64,000 nucleotides of DNA from Callipepla californica brunnescens (GCA_023055505.1 JALIRH010000061.1:1077501-1141500); one strand, 5' to 3'. Counted from the stretch's first letter, positions 23,340-36,460 are shown. Numbers and translations are program-made. Notes: generated by a model not told the origin, from the letters alone.

Positions 23340-23650
23340 ACATTTCTCTAATAGAATGTTCAGGAAGTTCAGTCTATTTAACTTGAAAAAGAAAAAGAAA
23401 AGAAAAAAAGAGAATGCTACAGATACATAGCCAATAAATACATATAAGAGAAGTGTCAGAACAGACAGCTCTTCAATCTATCCTACAAATATATAACTGC
23501 CTCTAATGGAATGTGAAGTCAGAGAAATCTAGTCTAGAAGTAAAATGTAATTGTAAAACTGAAGGTGTCTAAGCAATGGAACAATCTACAGAGTGGATTC
23601 TCATTTTTCACATTCTTAAATCTCAAGTGGACCTATTTGTAAAATATGTT
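23340..23650 (+). mobile_element. Ancient CR1/L3-like LINE fragment
   Basis: The stretch resembles, with heavy decay, the 3' portion of old amniote CR1/L3-type LINEs: 'gttcaggaagttcagtctatttaacttgaa', then 'gagaatg...ataaatacatataagagaag', 'cagctcttcaatcta', 'taatggaatgtgaagtc', 'tagtctagaagtaaaatg', 'aagcaatggaacaatctacagagtggattctca' and 'aaatctcaagtgg'. Those blocks occur in that order in such elements. A purine-rich insertion (23384-23412) is a later microsatellite-like change. It predates the avian CR1 copies elsewhere in the window. The call rests on remembered block order, so it needs a repeat-library alignment. Confidence 0.6.
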
Positions 23651-26600
23651 TATCTATTTTAACTGCAGTTATAGAAATTAGCTACCAAAGTGAGCCATTT
23701 CCTATATCCTATATTTCATTTCAAGACGGATAACAAAAATCCTTCATAACCTTAACAGTACATTTTCTGCTATCATTTTCAGAGACATAAAATAAATGCA
23801 AGTGTAGAGCGTCCTAATTGAAAGTGATGTTCAATTGTACTGACAGCCTCTTTGTTAGGATTCCTGTGTGAGGATGAGTTGTATCCTGTTGAACTGTTTA
23901 CACTGCTGTTATACATTGTCCATATATGAAATGAAATGCTTTCAAGTGAAAATGCATATGCTTGCAAACGCATTGTTTTTTTTTTTTTTAGGAGTTTTTC
24001 AGTAAATGAATGTTGGTGAATATCCCTCTCTGGGGAGAAAGAGAGAGAGAGCAGAGTCCAGGTGGGAGCAATGCTGTCAGGAGAGACCAGTAAAAGCAGA
24101 TGCCATTTGTTTGCCTTCTGATTTCTCAAGTTTAGAGCAGCTTCAGCCAATAAGAGGTCACGTAAAAGGGCTGCGTGAAACTGAGTATTAGCTCACATTA
24201 TTATTATAATAGGTCCTGAAATGTCAAGATGCTTTTTGTGTGAAACACCTGTGAAAAGCCACACATTATACAAAGAGTGTGTAAGGAAGAGATCAATGGT
24301 ACAGGTACATGAAGCATTATTAAAAAAAAAAAAAAAGCATTCTCAAAGTTTGTATCTTCTCTGGTACCAGCAAATTTTTATTGCATCAACTACGTTATTA
24401 TTTTTGGAAATTTCTGTTGCAGTTCTGTCTCTGAAACAGTTGTCTCTCTGGAGCTGCTCCACTTAGCATGGGATGGGTTTCCCCTGATGCAATTGGATCT
24501 ACTGAGTATAGCAGAAAGGGCTGCATAAGCTTTACACATCATATCACAATTTGAAATGACCTTCAAATAGTTCTCTCATTCCCTCCTGAAGTATTTTTGA
24601 TGAAGGGAAAAGGCAAGGAGTTGCAACTGCTACGAAAAGGCAATAGAGGCAACTGCAACACAGACAATCCTGCTCCTGCTGCTACCAAGGATGTAAGATT
24701 CTGTGCCTCTGATTTTCAGCACTAGTTAGATTACAGCAATATATGAGCAGCAACATATGAACTTAGCCAATGGAACCTTTATGGTGTGAAATCTCAATGG
24801 ATTCAAAGCTGATTATTTTAGTATAGAATGAACACTACAGTATTATTGCCAATATATTCTCTAAAATGCATTCCTGTTCTTTGGCACATTTTTTACCCTT
24901 TTACCATCTAAACTTTAGATTTACAGGATGTTCTGTTTTACTAATACACTGTTCTTTGCATAGAAGCATAAGCCCATTCTGATTCCTTTGCCTGCTGGAG
25001 TATCAGTGCTGTTTTCAAATCTTGCTGATCTTTCTCCTCTTCATTCTGGAGCAGTAGTGACTGGCTCTGTGCTGGCTGGACTAAATTAGTCTGCATTTCT
25101 CTTGTCTGTTCTGCTGAACTCTGATGGCTTACCAGAAATCTCTGATGCTTATACGCTGTCCTGCTAAATTTAAGTGGGTCAGAAACTCTCACCACGCTGT
25201 CACAAAAGCTATTTTTAAAGTTAATACAGCTCAGAGCTGGATTAATGAGTGCACATCCCTCTAACTGTGCAACTGTACATGAGCTCAGTATGGTCCAGCG
25301 GGAAACTGCCCTTGGCAGACACATGAGGAGCATCTTTCTGTGTCACTGCTCAGGGCCACCTGTTCAGATGGCCTAGTGCCCTGTCACAACTTGGTCATAC
25401 AGCTGACTTTGGGTGTTTATAGAAGGACACGTTTAGGGCCATCCATGGAATATCACTGCAAATGTCAACTCATCAGCAGTTGAGTATGTGACAGCAGATA
25501 CAGCACATGCCCACTTCCTTTCATTATTCTATGTTACTAAAAGTATATCAGAACTGTCAAGAATACAGAGTTTCTGGCACATATTTCTGGCTGCCAAGAA
25601 TAAATACATTCTTCACTGGAAGAAGATGTGAGAACAAGATGGAGAAATGGGCTCTTCCTGTATCTGTTTGAATTAATAAGTAGACTAATTTCACAGATTT
25701 TTATTCATTTTACAAAATGAAATTTTTTCCATGCAATGAATATAAGGGATCTTGCTTTATATGAGTTACCCCCACCAAACCTTTACTTTCCATTTTCATT
25801 TTCTACACAGAAGCTCCACATGGCTGCACAAAGACAATTCACAAGTAACCTGCAAATGTCTCTTGTGTGAGATGTGGCAGAAGTAACATGCGATAGGAAT
25901 ATTTTCCCTAGTTGAAGTAAGACAACATAAGGATGCTCAATAATTCAACGTATTTACTTGTGTCTGTTTATTTATTCCATTTTGTAACAATATCCAAACA
26001 TTCAAATATCATCCCATGTTGAAAAATATCCTGTAGCAAAATTACTATAAAAACCATAAAATTTACCTTCTATTTCCACCTCACATGACCCTGAAACAGA
26101 GATATTTTTTGTCTTGTCCAGAAACCAAGTGCATTTGTATCATAAAATTTGAAGGAGAATGTAACCTCAGAGGGAGGAAACAGAATCTTTAGGTATTTCT
26201 ACAGACAAGTTATTATTGCTTGCTTAGTCTTTGAACAATCCTTGTGACTTAATTGTAGGTGTAAATAATAGCAACCTATATTGAGTCATTTCTGGATATG
26301 CATATTCATATTCATCTATATTGCTGTGCATGACTGCTAGGCTTCTGTCTGGACAACAGGGTAAGGAAAATTGAGTTTCGTGCAACTGTCTTGTCCAAAA
26401 TCAAGATTCTTTCAAGTAGACAAAAGCAGTTAACTGAGGAGAATTACAAGTTAACATTTTAAGTCATCTTAAGTACTGGTAAGAAACTGAAAATAATAGT
26501 TTGACTCATCTGTGTGAATGATCTGATTGTAATTTCATATGATTTCATGTGTCAGTTTCAAGTAGCAACATTAATACAGTGCTATTTTTTCATTATTTCT

Positions 26601-28160
26601 TTGTGGAACTGTCCTGTTCAAAACCTGAGCTAGCTGCTCATACTTAACTAGTCAGATTAACAAAATACAAGCTTCCTTTCAGTGTAATTACAAGTTACAT
26701 TACTTTACTTACACAGACATTGTCAAATCAAACTCCCTAGCAAAAAAACTTATGCCTGAATAGAAACATCTTGCTCTTATGTGAACAGTTATGAAGAGAA
26801 ATATCTCATCTGTACAATAACCTGTATTCTTAAGGGTCTCTTCTGCAAACTCTGTTCTTGGCTTACAGACATCCCATGCTTTTGCAATCACAATATATTA
26901 TACTGTGTACTCACTGGAACTGTGCCACAGACACACAGATAGTGCAAGGCCATAGAGGTTTCAAAGCACAGAATACAAAAACAGAAATAAAATAGAGTGA
27001 GCTGGTGGTTTTACATTCCTGAAAAGCATACTCTGAAGATCTTCAGACACTCTGTGATTAGATTTTTCTTATTTCAAAAATTTAGTTACATAGGCACATG
27101 CATACCCAGTCTTGATGAGTCTCAAATAAGGAAGTTGAAAACACTGAGTTAAGGAGAGACTGTCACAGGAAACCTCTATCTCCTAAAATTGAAGTATTTT
27201 GGGAAAATAGTTCTTTCATCTGACTGCTCTTTGATTATCAGAGAAAGAAGTGGGACATGGAAACTCAACAGAAAGTCTTTGCAGCCTCTCAGTAAAGATC
27301 TTACACCAACTTGGGACATACAAGTTGATGCCACTGTTATAAGCTTAAGCTGAGTCTAACTCCTGTCTAGGTTTGAAAATATGTGAGTAATTCAAGGACA
27401 GACTGTGACTGGATACAGTGATGTTTTGTTTGAATAAATAAATAAATGTTAAGGCCTGCGTATGTGCAGCCTTCCTGTTTTATGTAACCACTATTAATGA
27501 GGCTTTTGGAGCTAAACCCAGAAAGAAATTTGCTAATGTATTTCTGATATCATCCTCATCAAAGATAACTACTTTAAGTTTTTATGGGTAGAAACATTTT
27601 CTGACTGATAATTAGGCCCTTTAATAAAATGGGGTTACAGAGAACTACACAGTCCTGGGGTGACTACCAAGAAAGAGCTGCTGAGCACATGCTAATCCAA
27701 TTCATGGAAAATAATAATCTTTTAGAGAGAATAAGTAGGCCAGTATGTTGGGCAGCTGGGTATCAATAAATTCCCACTGTCTGTTTGCACCAGCTGGTAA
27801 ATCTCTCAGTTCAGAGAGCTGGCTAGCCCGGGTCTTTTCTGGGTGTGTTAAGATAATCTGCGTTTCTGAGAATCAAGATCTCTCTGTGTTTGGCTTCCAG
27901 CCAGAGGCCAAGTAATAACATAGAAGAAGATTGCATTTGGGTTTGCAACAGACTTCTTGTATCAAGTTAATGGAGATTGTGCTGGAAAGGAAGATGCAAT
28001 GGAGGATAAAGACAAGGTGAAGTCTGAACACTTCAGTGAACAAAAAAATTCACAACTGTAATAAATCGCGTGTGAACTGCCAGTGTAGTCAGAGGTACAG
28101 GAAAACTAAATGACTAACATATGTAAAATGTAACAGACCTCAAAGTGATATGTATCTCAG
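23651..28160. other. Unassigned AT-rich DNA, one open frame of interest
   Basis: About 4.5 kb without confident repeats. It contains short A/T runs (23976-23990, 24320-24334), frames such as 23779-24150 on - with chance-like composition, and the 130-codon frame at 24941-25333 described separately. Confidence 0.55.
24941..25333 (-). other. 130-codon ATG-initiated open frame, possible exon
   Basis: This is one of the longest frames in the window outside recognised repeats, and it opens with a true ATG ('gaaagatgctcc' on -). The first 50 residues or so are Cys/Leu/Ser-rich without a clear signal peptide. Residues about 75-125 are hydrophilic and rich in Gln, Glu, Lys and Ser ('SLLLQNEEEKDQQDLKTALI'), as in a soluble helical protein. 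It ends at a TAG. I recognise no domain, no matching neighbour and no obvious polyadenylation signal close downstream. It could be a lineage-specific small ORF, an exon or pseudogene fragment, or chance. Chance remains the default. Confidence 0.18.
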
Positions 28161-28204
28161 CATTCATTCATTCATTCATTCATTCATTCATTCATTCATT
28201 CATT
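28161..28204. repeat. (CATT)n microsatellite
   Basis: Eleven uninterrupted CATT units. A pure tetranucleotide array of this length is likely to be length-polymorphic. Confidence 0.97.
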
Positions 28205-29132
28205 ATTTTTTATTTTCCCTGAATCAAAAGGCAAAACATATCATATCCTCACTTTTTAAAGTCTTATCCATCACTGACCTATAGCATCTTTAGGACACGC
28301 TGGGAATCATTGCAACTTTTAACTCCCTTTTGTGGTTTGACAGGAAAAGTCTCAGCCTGTGCACTGCATTTTGCACATAGAGCAGAAATGACAGCAAATC
28401 AGAAGCTTCTTCTCTAAAACTTTGCTCAGAAAATTGAACCCTGACACAGCTCTGTCACTGTGCAGAAACAAGAACAAAGCATCTTTAGAGCAAGAAGTAG
28501 AAATACAAAGTTCTTGGACCCTATTTTTATCAGTATTTTTAAAATGAAGTCTACTACTATACTTCCCAAATCAGTACCAGTTTTCCTAAAAGCCAGTAAG
28601 TCATTCTACTGGTTGTTAAAGTTGAAACTTTAGAATTTTTCCTAAGAGAACAACTTCCTCCCAGAGAAAGACTCCAAAACCATAAAGAAATATAGAGAAA
28701 GCTTATATGCAAGTTTGACACCAGTCTTCTAAGAGCTTAAGTAATATACGCATATTATACATATAATAAATGAATGACCCCTTATTTAAAAGTATTTTCT
28801 AAAGAAATAGGTGAGCGGTTGCTAAAATTGCACACCGGAAGGCAACACTGAAGCCTTTCCACGCAGGCACAGCATAACATTGTCATTTTCCCACAAAAAT
28901 GAACCTGATTTGTCAACACTAAATCATTCGGTTTTGTTTTAGCTTGTTTAAATTAAATAGGCTCTTCTTAGAAGAGTAAAGGAGATTTTTAGATTTCTAA
29001 CTGCTTTATCAACAGAACTACAGTCCAGTACCAGACCTTTTAGTAAACCTGATGGAAAGACCATTCACTTGTAGGCTGTGTTTGTGCAGTTACAATGGTG
29101 CTGCAATTCAAATTAGGAAGACAAAGATAGGA
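28205..29132. other. Unassigned AT-rich DNA
   Basis: No recognised gene or repeat. Stops occur in all frames. Confidence 0.5.
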
Positions 29133-29230
29133 TACTAGGCAGCCTGTTCTAGTGGTTGGCAACCCTACCCACAGCAGTAAGGTTGGAACTCAATGATTTT
29201 TATGGCCCCCTCTAACCTAAGCTACTCTAT
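29133..29230 (+). mobile_element. CR1 LINE 3' terminal fragment
   Basis: About 100 bases: 'aggcagcctgttctagtggttggcaaccctaccca', 'ggttggaactcaatgattttta', 'ccctctaacctaagctactct'. This is the end of a CR1, sense on +, with a weakly preserved terminal repeat. The spacing between the 'cctgttctagtgg' and 'ggttggaact' blocks matches other CR1 tails here. Confidence 0.75.
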
Positions 29231-29267
29231 AAAAAGGCACACTTCACTCTTGAGCAAGGACTGAAAA

Positions 29268-29320
29268 AAGAAACAAACACACAAACAAACAGAAAACAAA
29301 TACAAAAACAAACAGACAAG
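29268..29320. repeat. (AAAC)n-like low-complexity tract
   Basis: Degenerate AAAC/AAACA units on +, interrupted by 'cag' and 'tac'. It lies just downstream of the CR1 tail but is not part of it. Confidence 0.8.
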
Positions 29321-29715
29321 GACAATCTGAACACTTCTTTTCTTTGAGAATGATTGAGTTGGTCTCCACGTAAGCCCACCTAGATGCTGGAAATGTATTT
29401 TGTACTTGGCTAGGGACTGCCATCTATTGGTTGAAATTAATAATGCTGAAGAATCGTGTTGAATTTAAAAAAATATCTAGTTCAAATGGAAACATACATG
29501 TAATCTCAAACAACACTACTGTATTGGTTTCAGCTAACTGGTAATTTACAGCTGAGATAATTCTGACATACTATTTTAAAGTTATCGTAACATCACCGTG
29601 ATAGTTCTATTCACTGCAGTGATGTATGTTTAGAAAATTCCAGCATTGCTCTATTGCTCTATAGAACTACTGAGAATTTCAGGTGAATTTTCTGGAATTC
29701 ATAAAGTTAAGAAAT

Positions 29716-29799
29716 CCTTCCCTTTCCCCCTTTCCCTTTCCCTTTCCCTTTCCCTTTCCCTTCCCTTCCTTTCCTTTCCTCCCTTCCCCTTCTCCTTTT
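29716..29799. repeat. (CCCTTT)n pyrimidine tract
   Basis: Hexameric CCCTTT units grade into CCTTT/CCCTT over about 84 bases, all pyrimidine on + apart from the very ends. Frames on both strands (29683-29892 on +, 29699-29914 on -) owe their length to this repeat. The tract could form triplex structures, like the GGGAA tract at 2.8 kb, with which it shares composition on the other strand. Confidence 0.95.
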
Positions 29800-32700
29800 T
29801 CTGAAAAGGAACACAATTTCTGCTTGCTACCAAAGTCTCATACTGACTTACTGAAGAATGTCTCTTATACACGGGACAGCATGGGGCTTTAGCTAAGAAC
29901 AGGAGAGACAGCAAACCCTCATGCTGTAGGGATCTGCCTTATTTAGGCACAGCTGCTTGATCATTGGAACAGCTGATTGTTCTGGGTTTCTCCATCTCTG
30001 GTCAAAAGGAGATCAAAGCCATTTTAACAGAGAGCTGGAGTCTTTCAGTAGATAAAATTTTTCTTCTCAGTTTGAAGCAAAAGCATTTCGGTTTTGAATA
30101 AATTAGATATGAAATTGTTAAGAGCTGTAGCTGAAATCTAATGCTCCAATTTAACAGACCAACTGAGAAACTAGCTACAAATGTCCACTGTCGAAGAGAG
30201 CTCTCCTTGCAGTTCAAGACACAGTATAATCAGGACTGAAGAATAGAAAGAATATTTTGTTCATCCAGCTGCACCTTCCAGTAGCACCTACGCTTGCTAT
30301 TATTAGAAAGCATTATTAATATCAATAAACTGAAGAGCTTCTCCTCATGTATTTCAAGGAGTGTGTTAAACTGGAAATATTTATTCTAACAAAAGCTCTG
30401 GCATGAAAATCTTCCTCATTATGATGTAATCTCATGTTAATGAAAACATAAATATTGTAGAAATTAATACTTTTTGGTTTGAATACCAGAAAATATTTTC
30501 ATTTTAAATAAAATATAGTAAAATAAGTATCTTACTGAGTTGTACTGCTCAGAAGGAAAATCTACCACAGAAAAGAAACTCGAGAATATGAAATGCAGCT
30601 GTGTTCAGATAATCAACTTAGGTTGAATTTGTTATCAAGAATGGTTACTTGGAAGGATTTTTCCAGTTTTTTTTCTTTTTTCTTTTAATATTTACTTATT
30701 AAAATGAAATACAAATTTTTAGCGACTTAAATCAGCATTTTACATAGTCTCACTTAAGCGAAGGTTTCACAATACTTATTCATGATAAATGCTTTGTATC
30801 TTTGTATCCTTTGTATATTGACCCAAGAAAACACAAATTTACACAGCTGCTGCAAAAGCTTGGGGTCTGAACAGTTAGTACATCCTAAAGTAACCTATAC
30901 AGGAGGTGAATTTTGACTTTCATACATGTAAATTTTATTGCTGGAAGATAGATTCTTTATTATGACCACCAGAAGGCCTCCTTGCACTGTGAAAGCTGCT
31001 GCAAGAAGCCATTATGTTCTCTCTACACTTCGCTTACAGATCACAGTTTAAAAAAATGTGGAGAGAAAGTCACTATATTTTTTTAGTGTTGTTCATTGAG
31101 ACCACATGCAACTGGGGACTAGTTTTTTGTCATATACGTTCTCCTCACATAATGAATCTAGAATTTTGAATTTGTACTGAAAGACATTTTTGTTTGATTA
31201 TTTGTATGTAAATGGGCTCTATAATAAAAAAAAGTTGTCAAGATTTAACCTTTAGGTAAACAAAGCACATTTGTCTCACTCAGAGTTATTGTTTCATATA
31301 ACTATAGAGCTACTGAAAAGTGAAAGACTTTGGAGTTCTCATTCTTAGGGAATTCTTGTCATTTCAAAAGTAACCTACAATGGAAACAGTAATAAAGAGA
31401 AAAAAGGAATTTGTTTATTTTCCATCTAAAAAAGACTGCAAGGATCTTTCATCTTTCAAGCTCTAACATTTAATGCAAATCAAAGATCTGTGTTGCAGGT
31501 ATTTTCTTTTAATTCAAGGCACCTTCATTTCCAGTATAACCATGTACTTTGATACCACAAATTGTGGTCAAATGTAAACACTGTCAAATATGTCTCAAAT
31601 AAGTTTAATTTCTGTCTTCTGTTTTCTTATCTTTTTTAAAGCATGTTAAACTTACTTTAGTACAATAATTATTTTCTGTTTCTAAGAGCTGGAGAGCTTG
31701 CAGTTCAAAGCTGTCTATACATATGAATTCTCAAATTTCGTAACTTTTAGAATGTGTCACATATGTGACTCTTTTTCCATTTCAAATTTGCATTAGTACT
31801 GGACATAACCAAATTAAGTGCTGTCCAATAGATCTTGGATATCCTGAATGTATTTGAAACTCTGGTACTCAGGCATCCGCAGACAAAATGGCACACTGCA
31901 GAAGTCATACACCGTGGCAAATTACATAGACGAAAAAAGAAGTGATATGGATAGTCTTCATTTTCAGGTTTCCTAAAATACAACTCAGATTTTATAGCTT
32001 AAAACAAAGGCGTTTACATTCAGTTGACTCTTTAAAACATGAAACTCTACCACTGTACTTAATTTAGCTCTTCTCTAAAGTACAAGTAATTGATTTAAGA
32101 CTGCAGTGTTAGTATAAATATATATTTGTATTATTTTTAAAGATCGCTGTTGTCTTATTTACTGAAACTCTTTGTTCCTGGTACTGGAGAGAAAAAAAAA
32201 AAAAAAAGAACATATAGGCTAGAGTTTGTTATATTCCATAGTGTGGTGTTCCATCACAGTGTTCTGAAATGGTGTGGGAGGCAAGATACATAAATGATAA
32301 TTCAAACAGTATATTGTGCAGTGAATTTCAAAATGTATTTTCTTTTTTTTTTTTAATGAATTGTTTCTAAGGAAATATTTAAATGTTTGTACATTTTTAA
32401 TTTTGTTGGAATTGCTTAAAATAATATTTTGGAGGTTCATTTTTTCACAGCACACACAGTAACACACTTCTTTCTTCTCATCCAGAGATTAAGTGTAAAA
32501 GTGTATATATTTTCAAAAACTGAATAGTCATTTGAAAATGTGTGCTGTGAATATTATTATCTTTATTATTCACTGATGATAAGCCAGAAATTATTGAGAA
32601 AATAATTAGAGCTTGGTTTTGCTGCTTGAATTTGGTTTTGCCACTTCAACTTAAATCCCTCAATACAAGAACTGCCCAATTATGTCTAATATATGTGAAA

Positions 32701-33212
32701 GCAACCATTCAACCAAGTGAAACGTTAAATTAAAATGATTTTCAAATTAAAATGATTTTCTCCCACATACAAATCTATATCAACCAACTTTTCCACATAC
32801 ATCTATCACCTATTTTCAATGTAAGCACTTCTCAGGTATCACACATCTAAAGGACAATATTTAAACCAAAATATGCAAATGGCTGTATCAGAACATTTTA
32901 CCAAATGATAAGTATGCTCTTTACTTATTTTTTCTGGAATTAATTCTATCTAGTGTTTTTTTTTTTTTTTTTGTTGTTCAACAGTTTGGTCACACATGGA
33001 ACGTGACTACATCTAGAGGACCCTTTTCAAGCTATCCATACCAGAGTTGGCTACTTAAAGTGTAAACACCAGAGCTTTAGCAGAATTAATCAGATCTGTA
33101 TCCTGGGAACCAAGACACCTTGAAGTCAATGTCTGTGTGGGGCAGGTGCTTTCAACTTTCTCAAATTTCCAAGTCAATGGAAGTTGTCTCTCTTGCCTTA
33201 TTCACACAGCTG
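29800..33212. other. Unassigned AT-rich DNA, no gene recognised
   Basis: Strongly AT-rich with many short homopolymer runs (A at 32192-32207, T at 32341-32355 and 32957-32973) and a 17-base direct repeat near 32727-32760. No coding or retroelement signal is recognised. Confidence 0.55.
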
Positions 33213-33695
33213 TCTGGTTCTTCCCAGTACAAGAAAGACAGGGAACTACTGGAGAGAATCCAGCAAAAGGCTAGAAAGATGATTAGGAGCCCAGAGCATC
33301 TCCCTTATGAGGAAAGGCTGAGAGACCTGGGGCTATTCAAACTCGAGAAATGAAGACCGAGAAGGGATCTTATTGACTCTTCACAAATATCTAAAGGACA
33401 GGTGGATGGGACCAGGCTCTTCAGTGGTCTCAGTTTCAGGACAAAAGGCAATGGGCACAAACTGGAACGCAGGAAGTTCCACATGAAAATGAGAAAAAAT
33501 TACTTTGCAAATGACAGAGCACTGGAACAATGTGGAGTCTCCTTCTATGGAGATACTAAAAATTCACCTGGATGCTTCATTGTGCAACCTACTGCAGGGA
33601 ACTTGAGCAGAGGGGTTGGACTGGATGACTTCCAGAGGTCCCTTCTAAACTCTTTGACTCCACGATTCTGTGAACCTGTGATTCTGTGGTTCTGT
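33213..33695 (+). mobile_element. CR1 LINE, 5'-truncated copy
   Basis: About 480 bases, sense on +. It begins in the ORF2 C-terminal region ('cagtacaagaaagacagggaactactggagagaatcca', 'cccttatgaggaaaggctgagagacctggggct'). It then passes through 'ttcagtggtctcagt', 'gacaaaaggcaatgggcacaaactgga' and 'tctccttctatggagatac' to 'gttggactggatgacttccagaggtcccttctaaac', and ends in several 'gattctgtg' units. The peptide 'LPYEERLRDLGLFKLEK' at 33301-33350 is the conserved CR1 ORF2 end and stops at a TGA. It resembles the CR1-F/H type like the copy at 1.3 kb but is longer. It is inactive because the catalytic domains are missing. Confidence 0.92.
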
Positions 33696-36251
33696 TTCTT
33701 CTTGCCTCTGTGAGCGTTATCCTCTTACAGCTCCTGCTGGGTTTCATTTGTCATGCCAAAGCACCAATTTAATATGGTCTAGTTTATCACTCTTGAAAGA
33801 TTACCAATCCTTCTCTGCAATAGTTACAGGCTCCGTATTTCAGGGAATGCTTCATAGAGAGCAAAATATCCCCTCCAATCAGCACCAGACATCTATGATC
33901 ACCAGGAAAGCATTTTGATGGCAAAGGAGGTTCTAACAACAGATACTTGTACTACCTGAACGGTATGGGAATAAGTAATCCCACTGAGCTGTTCTCAATT
34001 TAGTTGTAGGTTGTATTTGTGAACCTAAGTATCTTCTGTAATTTCTCATCACCTTAGTTTCCCTAGGGTAGAAGGAGTATTATTTATTAACATTTGAAAA
34101 GTGTTAAAAGATTCTGAGATGGAAAGCAATGCATAAGTGCAGATCAAAGGAAACTACTGATACTGATAAAAAGGAGAACACCACAGCTCAAGTTATAGCC
34201 TTAAGTACACTATTAGTGTAACCTCAGTGAAATTTATCTGCATGATTGGAGGTTGCAAAGGATGCCCAAGGACATGGGTAAGCTCTTGAGGATCTGATCG
34301 GTGTCTTCAAAGTTTCCACAGGTATCCTCTCACTTCAGTGGGAATTATCAGTGTTTATGACCTGGCAGGACTGGTTTTCAGATGTACAATATGCTTGCAA
34401 TCTTATTTAGTATCTGTTTAAACAAAGCATTTGCACAAAAAGATTCCTGATACAGAAGGAATGAACTAGAATAACTTTTACATGTAAGAAACTGGCTAAA
34501 AGGAAAAGTGGATGTTGAAACTACTTTTTTGAGGTTGTTTGTAATTCATGGAATTAGATGTAAACTAATACAAGAAGCGCCATAAGCTATGCCTAGACTA
34601 CATTAATGTGTAATAATATCATCTTGTCCTTCACACTCTGCAAATGGATTCCAAGTAAACATTCTTAAAAAAAAAAAAAAAAAAAGAACAAATAAAAACA
34701 ACAGGTAATTCTCATTGTCTCTTAACCTTTTTAGGAATACAGTCCATCCCTCACAAGGGAGGAGAAAAGAGGAAGGAACAGTCGGGACATTTAACAGAAG
34801 AAAGTCCTTCTCTGACCTGAGTCTTAGCAAACTGCTATTTTTAGCTTTCCCACAGCAAATGACAAATAATTTATCCTGTGACATAAGCCATTGTTTAAAA
34901 GGAAACCTAAACTGACTGTGATGCTTTTCTCGAGTAACAGTACTGGCCAGAAAACCTCAGGTATTTAAAGATTCCCATTATGTCATTCTACTTAAAGGTT
35001 GTGACAAAAGTACAATGATGCATCCTTGCACATTCTTTATCCTAGGACTAAACTTGTGAGACATTTATCCAAACAATTGGTCAATGTGAATATTAAGGCA
35101 AATCCTTACTTTGCCTGGATGTAACCAACCATAATAATTTTAATCTCAGCTTTGCCATCTCACACCTTTATTTTTGTATTCAACAGAATTACCCTAATTA
35201 TCTGGGGTTCCTTTCTATTTTTTTCCCTTTAGTTGGAACAAACATGAAATAGTTAATCCAGAGCCCTAAGCACCTCAGTTATAAATCAACAAACAAATGC
35301 TGCAGACTTGCCCTCAGAGCTCACAGATGTTCTTGCACACAAATCCACCCACAATGAGCTTGGCTCCCCATCTGCCCCCGCTATGCATTTATAGTGCTGA
35401 CTGTGCACTATACACACTGGACAGCAAGCCTTGATATCTGGCAAAACAGAAATCATTAGGATGGGTCTTGACTGAAAACAGAAGGTCTATGTTAGAGAAT
35501 GCTGTCATATTACTACAGCTTAGATCCTGCAGGATTGCCCATTAATACTTGTCACTGAGTGTTCAAGAGGGTATTGTTGCAAAGTGAATCAGGGATTTTC
35601 CTTTTGTTATCATGAAGTTAAGCTTGGGAAATTTCCAACAGCACTAAGGGCAGTTGCAAATGCTCTGCCAATATAAAAACACCATCTGAGCACGAGGAGA
35701 GACTTTTTCTGGACTGGCATCTCTTTTGAAATGTCCCTCATATCCAAGGTCTGTCTTCCAAGCACTGTTATGTCTCACTTCTGTTCTGTAGGTCTTCCTT
35801 CTTTTTATCCTGCCTGTATCACCTGTAATTGCAACAAGTTTCTTGTAACTTTACTGAGAATAAACACTATCCCTGTCGACTTCTTCCTTGTTAAATTTCA
35901 ATTCTCATTCTCACCCAGTCACCTTTCTGTTAGTGTTTTTTCTTCTGTGTTCTGCCTGTATTAATGTTCATATTCTTTTCTGTTTGGTGTAACCCATTCA
36001 ATTCCTGTCTTTAGCTGGAAACTGTAGCCATTTTGCCATCATCTGTTTTCCTAGTCAACCCAGGAAAAAAATTCTCTGTTCTTGTACCTATTGGTAGGCA
36101 CTGCTGCCACACTCCAACTCTCCAATTGTTCTCCTGTCTGGAAACCAAGAGTTCTTCAGCAAGCACTTTAAATGAATCAAAAATCGCAGATATGTATGTA
36201 AGCACAACTCTGGCATCAGGACTGAATTGGGAGGTAGAATTTTGTCATATG
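33696..36251. other. Unassigned AT-rich DNA, no gene recognised
   Basis: No recognised genes or repeats except an A run at 34665-34684. Frames at 34603-34884 (-) and 34715-34915 (+) overlap on opposite strands and include translated poly-A/T. Confidence 0.55.
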
Positions 36252-36460
36252 GTCATTGAATTTCAGACTCACCAAGTTTGGAAAAGACCTCCAAGAACAT
36301 CAAGTCCAACCTTCTACCTACCACCAGCATTTCCCAACTAAACCATGTCCACAAGTAGAACATTTAAATGCTTCTTGAATACCTTCAGGGATGATGACTC
36401 AGTCACCTCCCTGGGCAGTGCATTCCAGCACCTTTCTACTCTTCTGAAAAATATTTATTC
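36252..36460 (-). mobile_element. CR1 LINE 3' fragment
   Basis: Read on -, this ends with 'ggttggacttgatgttcttggaggtcttttccaaacttggtg' in diverged form. On + it appears as 'ccaagtttggaaaagacctccaagaacatcaagtccaacc', followed by 'aaaccatgtccacaagtagaacatttaaatgcttcttgaatacc' and 'cagtcacctccctgggcagtgcattccagcacc'. The 'aggtatttaagaagcatttaaatg...ctcagggacatggttta'-type block identifies the CR1 subgroup common across birds. It is truncated near 'aaaatattta'. Confidence 0.88.

Noticed and set aside
23779..24150. 123-codon frame on -
   Set aside because: Includes translated poly-T (a Lys run) and has chance-like composition.
28161..28204. Regular array that might suggest a CRISPR or other direct-repeat system
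   Set aside because: A pure CATT tetranucleotide microsatellite without spacers, in an avian genome.
29683..29914. Low-complexity frames on both strands (Pro/Phe-Ser and Arg/Glu repeats)
   Set aside because: Translation of the CCCTTT simple repeat.
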